Below are positions 8,392 through 12,069 of a stretch of 12,069 nucleotides of DNA, in pieces. The first letter of the stretch is position 1; each line of letters starts with the position of its first letter. The notes below the pieces were generated by a model. The model was not told where the DNA came from and did not search any database. It saw only the letters and a list, made by a program, of their open reading frames with translations. A program made the translations under genes and the position numbers. This stretch comes from Firmicutes bacterium UBA5499 (lineage in GTDB: Bacteria > Bacillota > DTU084), in the NCBI GenBank assembly GCA_002426275.1, contig DIPB01000048.1, positions 1 through 12,069 of the forward strand. The letters run 5' to 3'.

Positions 8392-8699
8392 TTCGCTCGG
8401 TCCTTTATCGCCTCAGTGATCCGCGCTACGGCCTCCGGCAGCCGCTCAGAGGCCCTTCTCAATTCTTCCCGTTGGCCTGGGCCTGATGCGGTTTGGGACT
8501 CAAGCTGCGCTCGGGTCTCGCTAATTGTCTGCGCAAGCAGAGCCTTGCCTCGTGATCTGGCCTGGGTCAGAGCTCGCTCCACCATCTTTTCCGCCTCCCC
8601 TCGGGCGGCTTTCACTATCCCTTCAGCTTCGCGCTGGTTTTCTGCAATTTGCGCTTGGGCCTGTTCCTCCACGGCCCTGATTTCGCTCAAGGCTTCCAT
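8382..8699 (-). CDS. V/A-type ATPase subunit G/H (peripheral stalk)
   Basis: A 105-residue, highly charged, Ala/Glu/Gln-rich protein predicted to be almost entirely alpha-helical coiled coil (EEQAQAQIAENQREAEGIV near the start). It has no membrane segment. Such a protein in first position, directly before subunit I, matches the G/H subunit (NtpF of E. hirae, AhaH of archaea, AtpG of Thermus). That subunit pairs with E to form the peripheral stalk holding the head against rotation. Primary sequence in this family is poorly conserved, so the call rests on composition, length and position. The ATG at 8699 is chosen because GGGAGGTG sits just before it; an ATG six codons upstream is possible. The stop overlaps the subunit I start by 10 bases. 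Confidence 0.82.
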   Translation of the reverse strand: MEALSEIRAVEEQAQAQIAENQREAEGIVKAARGEAEKMVERALTQARSRGKALLAQTISETRAQLESQTASGPGQREELRRASERLPEAVARITEAIKDRAKWH

Positions 8700-8703
8700 T
8701 TGG

Positions 8704-8711
8704 CACCTCCC
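8704..8711 (-). promoter_or_regulatory. Ribosome binding site of the first V-type gene
   Basis: GGGAGGTG lies four bases before the ATG at 8699. It selects that start over an in-frame ATG at 8717, which would place this ribosome site inside the coding region and has no comparable site of its own. Confidence 0.7.
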
Positions 8712-8863
8712 GGTCATAGTCTTGACAGTCTGCCGTCTGAAAGCAGGCTTGATTTAAGCGGCTTCCCGCTTTCTTGAGGCGACGGCTTGCTTATCTGGTA
8801 GCGTAGGCGGATACACCCCAAGCGGACGACGGCCTTTTTTGAAGAGAAACAACTATCCTCTTA

Positions 8864-8892
8864 CATATAACATCGGGTATTTCGCAATTAAA
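8864..8892 (-). promoter_or_regulatory. Candidate promoter (downstream, extended -10) for the V-type operon
   Basis: TATATG (8869-8864) is preceded directly by TGT, giving the TGn of an extended -10 element. The -35 region 17 bases upstream, TTTAAT, is poor, as is common with extended -10 promoters. Transcription would begin near 8857 and leave a leader of about 155 bases. It is an alternative to, or works alongside, the upstream candidate; nothing in the sequence decides between them. Confidence 0.27.
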
Positions 8893-8947
8893 TTAATGCT
8901 GTCCGGGAAAGAAGTCAGCTTAAGTCGCTGTCGTCCAGACAACAAAA

Positions 8948-8975
8948 ATCATAAAAAATAAAATATTTGTATAAA
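8948..8975 (-). promoter_or_regulatory. Candidate promoter (upstream) for the V-type operon
   Basis: TTTATA (8975-8970) and TATGAT (8953-8948), spaced by 16 bases, resemble sigma-70/sigma-A -35 and -10 boxes. They sit in the AT-rich block just past the post-atpC stem-loop. Transcription would begin near 8941 and leave a leader of roughly 240 bases. The block is so AT-rich, with three tandem AATTT units at about 8988-8972, that box-like matches are expected by chance. The evidence is therefore position and composition more than the boxes themselves. Confidence 0.3.
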
Positions 8976-8991
8976 TTAAATTAAATTACCA

Positions 8992-9030
8992 CTGCCCGCG
9001 CAAAAGAAAACGAATTTTCAGCGCAGGCAG
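8992..9030 (-). terminator. Stem-loop after atpC, likely terminator of the F-type operon
   Basis: Starting 22 bases after the atpC stop, the transcript can form a 10-bp outer stem, CTGCCTGCGC with GCGCGGGCAG (one G-U pair). The 19-base interior holds a second perfect 5-bp stem, GAAAA-TTCG-TTTTC, closed by a UUCG-type tetraloop. The 3' side continues into TGG and then a long A/T-rich run rather than a clean U tract, so it resembles but does not exactly match a classic intrinsic terminator. It could instead protect the 3' end of the mRNA. Its place between two complete gene sets supports a transcript boundary. Confidence 0.6.
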
Positions 9031-9051
9031 GGAAGCGCGCAAGGATTTCTG

Positions 9052-9453
9052 TCATTGCCTACCTGCAACTTTCAGTCTGGTCATAGCGCGCTCTAAGGCC
9101 GCCTGGGCCCGGGCAAAATCTTGTTTTTCCGCGGAAGCTAATCTTTCTTCCGCTCTGCGCTTTGCTTCCAAAGCCCTTTGGACATTGATCTCTTCAGGCA
9201 GCTCCGCTGCTTCGGCCAAAATCAAAACCCGCTCTCTGGTTACCTCAAGATAGCCTTCGCTTACAGCCATTGTGATCTCTTCGCTCTCGGTGAGGATTTT
9301 CAGGACGCCGATTTTAAGCCTGGTGATCAGGGGCAGGTGATCCGCCATGATCCCCAGTTCCCCTTCAATGCCAGGCGCCACCACTATTTCCACATCTTCA
9401 TCAAACTCCAGCTTTTCCGGCGTGACAATTTGGAGCCTGAACGTTTTGGCCAC
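9052..9453 (-). CDS. atpC: F-type ATP synthase subunit epsilon
   Basis: A 133-residue epsilon subunit, the small rotor protein bound to gamma and the c ring; in many bacteria it also restrains ATP hydrolysis. Residues 1-85 form the expected beta-sandwich, with LQIVTPEKL near the start and the family-typical G-E-LGIMADHLPLIT at about 31-44. Residues 86-133 are the two-helix C-terminal hairpin rich in Ala, Glu and Arg. The start is GTG immediately after the atpD TAG. It is fixed by alignment to the family N-terminus and by the strong ribosome site GGAGGTG at 9466-9460, inside the end of atpD. It is the last F-type gene here, followed 22 bases later by a stem-loop. Whether the C-terminal helices inhibit this enzyme cannot be told from the sequence. 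Confidence 0.96.
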   Translation of the reverse strand: MAKTFRLQIVTPEKLEFDEDVEIVVAPGIEGELGIMADHLPLITRLKIGVLKILTESEEITMAVSEGYLEVTRERVLILAEAAELPEEINVQRALEAKRRAEERLASAEKQDFARAQAALERAMTRLKVAGRQ

Positions 9454-11754
<2,301 letters not shown>

Positions 11755-11771
<17 letters not shown>

Positions 11772-12069
11772 GGTCGTTCTCCTTCTTTGCGCTGAAGGCT
11801 GAGATAAACTCGTCTAGCGCGCGCTTGAGAATTTCAATCTCCCGCTCGTCCAATTCGCCGCTTTCCGCGATTTCCGCGCCCAATTCCGGATATTCCCGGT
11901 GCAGGAACGTCAGAAACTCTCCCTTAAATTTTTCTATCTTGTCCAGCGGCACCGAGTCCAGATAATGGTTTACCACTGCGTAAAGCAGCGTTACTTGCGA
12001 TTCGATGTTCAAAGGATGATATTGACTCTGGCGCAGTAGCCTCTCAATCCGCTCTCCTCGCTCCAGCAC
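11755..12069 (-). CDS. atpA: F-type ATP synthase subunit alpha, C-terminal part (partial)
   Basis: Only the last 104 residues are in the window; the frame is open to the edge, so the gene starts outside it. Alpha is the non-catalytic nucleotide-binding subunit of the F1 head (alpha3-beta3). The visible part is the helical C-terminal domain: it begins with the GER(I)ERLLRQ-QY-PL segment typical of alpha, followed by the Q-V-LLYA and YLD segments that precede its last helices. The P-loop and central domain are outside the window. The TGA stop lies 17 bases inside the start of atpG, so translation of the two is probably coupled. The identity is secured by the segment order and by atpG, atpD and atpC following in the universal bacterial order. 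The GTG at the very edge is an ordinary valine codon here, not a start. Confidence 0.93.

Larger units (their letters stand above)
8700..8941 (-). promoter_or_regulatory. Leader region of the V-type operon
   Basis: This is the non-coding stretch before the first V-type gene; I see no credible small gene on either strand. It contains a perfect 6-bp hairpin with a four-base loop, AAGCGG-GAAG-CCGCTT (8771-8756), and a weaker 5-bp one, AAGAG with CTCTT, followed by six A residues. The segment CGCCTC (8781-8776) could pair with GAGGTG of the ribosome site (8709-8704) and hide it. No known riboswitch class was recognised. The leader is long for an operon whose other gaps are 18 bases or less. Confidence 0.3.

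Noticed and set aside
8382..8717. Longer form of the G/H subunit starting at the ATG at 8717
   Set aside because: Its extra codons contain the ribosome site GGGAGGTG itself, which sits at the right distance for the ATG at 8699 instead.
8821..8936. Inverted repeat GGACGAC / GTCGTCC about 95 bases apart in the gap before the V-type genes
   Set aside because: Seven-base inverted repeats are expected a few times by chance in 350 bases, and no compensating evidence was seen.
8894..8941. Imperfect stem GTCTGG/CCGGAC with an inner CAGC/GCTG around a CTTAAG palindrome
   Set aside because: The stems are short and interrupted, and do not stand out from what random sequence of this size gives.
8700..9051. 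Possible tRNA, small RNA gene, insertion sequence or CRISPR in the only large gap
   Set aside because: No cloverleaf, no terminal inverted repeats with a transposase, and no regularly spaced repeats; the three tandem AATTT units are too short to mean more than AT richness.

Overview
The window is a bioenergetics locus read entirely from the minus strand. It holds the end of an F-type ATP synthase operon followed, in the same direction, by most of a V/A-type (Ntp-type) rotary ATPase operon. The organism is a bacterium: the F1 genes have the bacterial alpha-gamma-beta-epsilon order, and the V-type genes have the compact bacterial order with a double-hairpin K subunit. A Bacillota/Clostridia-type anaerobe is my best guess, from gene order and protein flavour only; no marker in the window settles it.

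Layout in transcription order (high to low coordinates): atpA (C-terminal part only, cut by the window edge), atpG, atpD, atpC. A strong stem-loop follows atpC, within a gap of about 350 bases that contains an AT-rich candidate promoter zone and a leader. The V-type genes then run: subunit G/H, I, K, E, C, F, A, B (B is cut by the window start). Genes overlap or nearly touch throughout both clusters, so each looks like one translationally coupled operon. Subunit D is not in the window and would be expected just beyond position 1.

Function: in the F1 part, the alpha3-beta3 head (AtpA, AtpD) rotates the gamma-epsilon stalk (AtpG, AtpC). In the V-type machine, NtpA (catalytic) and NtpB (non-catalytic) form the hexameric head, C and F belong to the central axle with D, E and G/H form peripheral stalks, and I and K form the membrane ion path. 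K keeps the residues that bind Na+ in the Enterococcus hirae K ring, so Na+ coupling is plausible.

The most notable item is an in-frame intein of 428 residues inside the catalytic A subunit. It sits inside the Walker A P-loop, between the Lys and Thr of GSGK|T. All splicing residues are present, so splicing should restore an A subunit of 590 residues. Both LAGLIDADG motifs of its homing endonuclease have lost the catalytic acidic residue, so it looks splicing-competent but no longer able to home. The intein has 12 cysteines against 2 in the whole host protein, which raises the possibility of redox-sensitive splicing.
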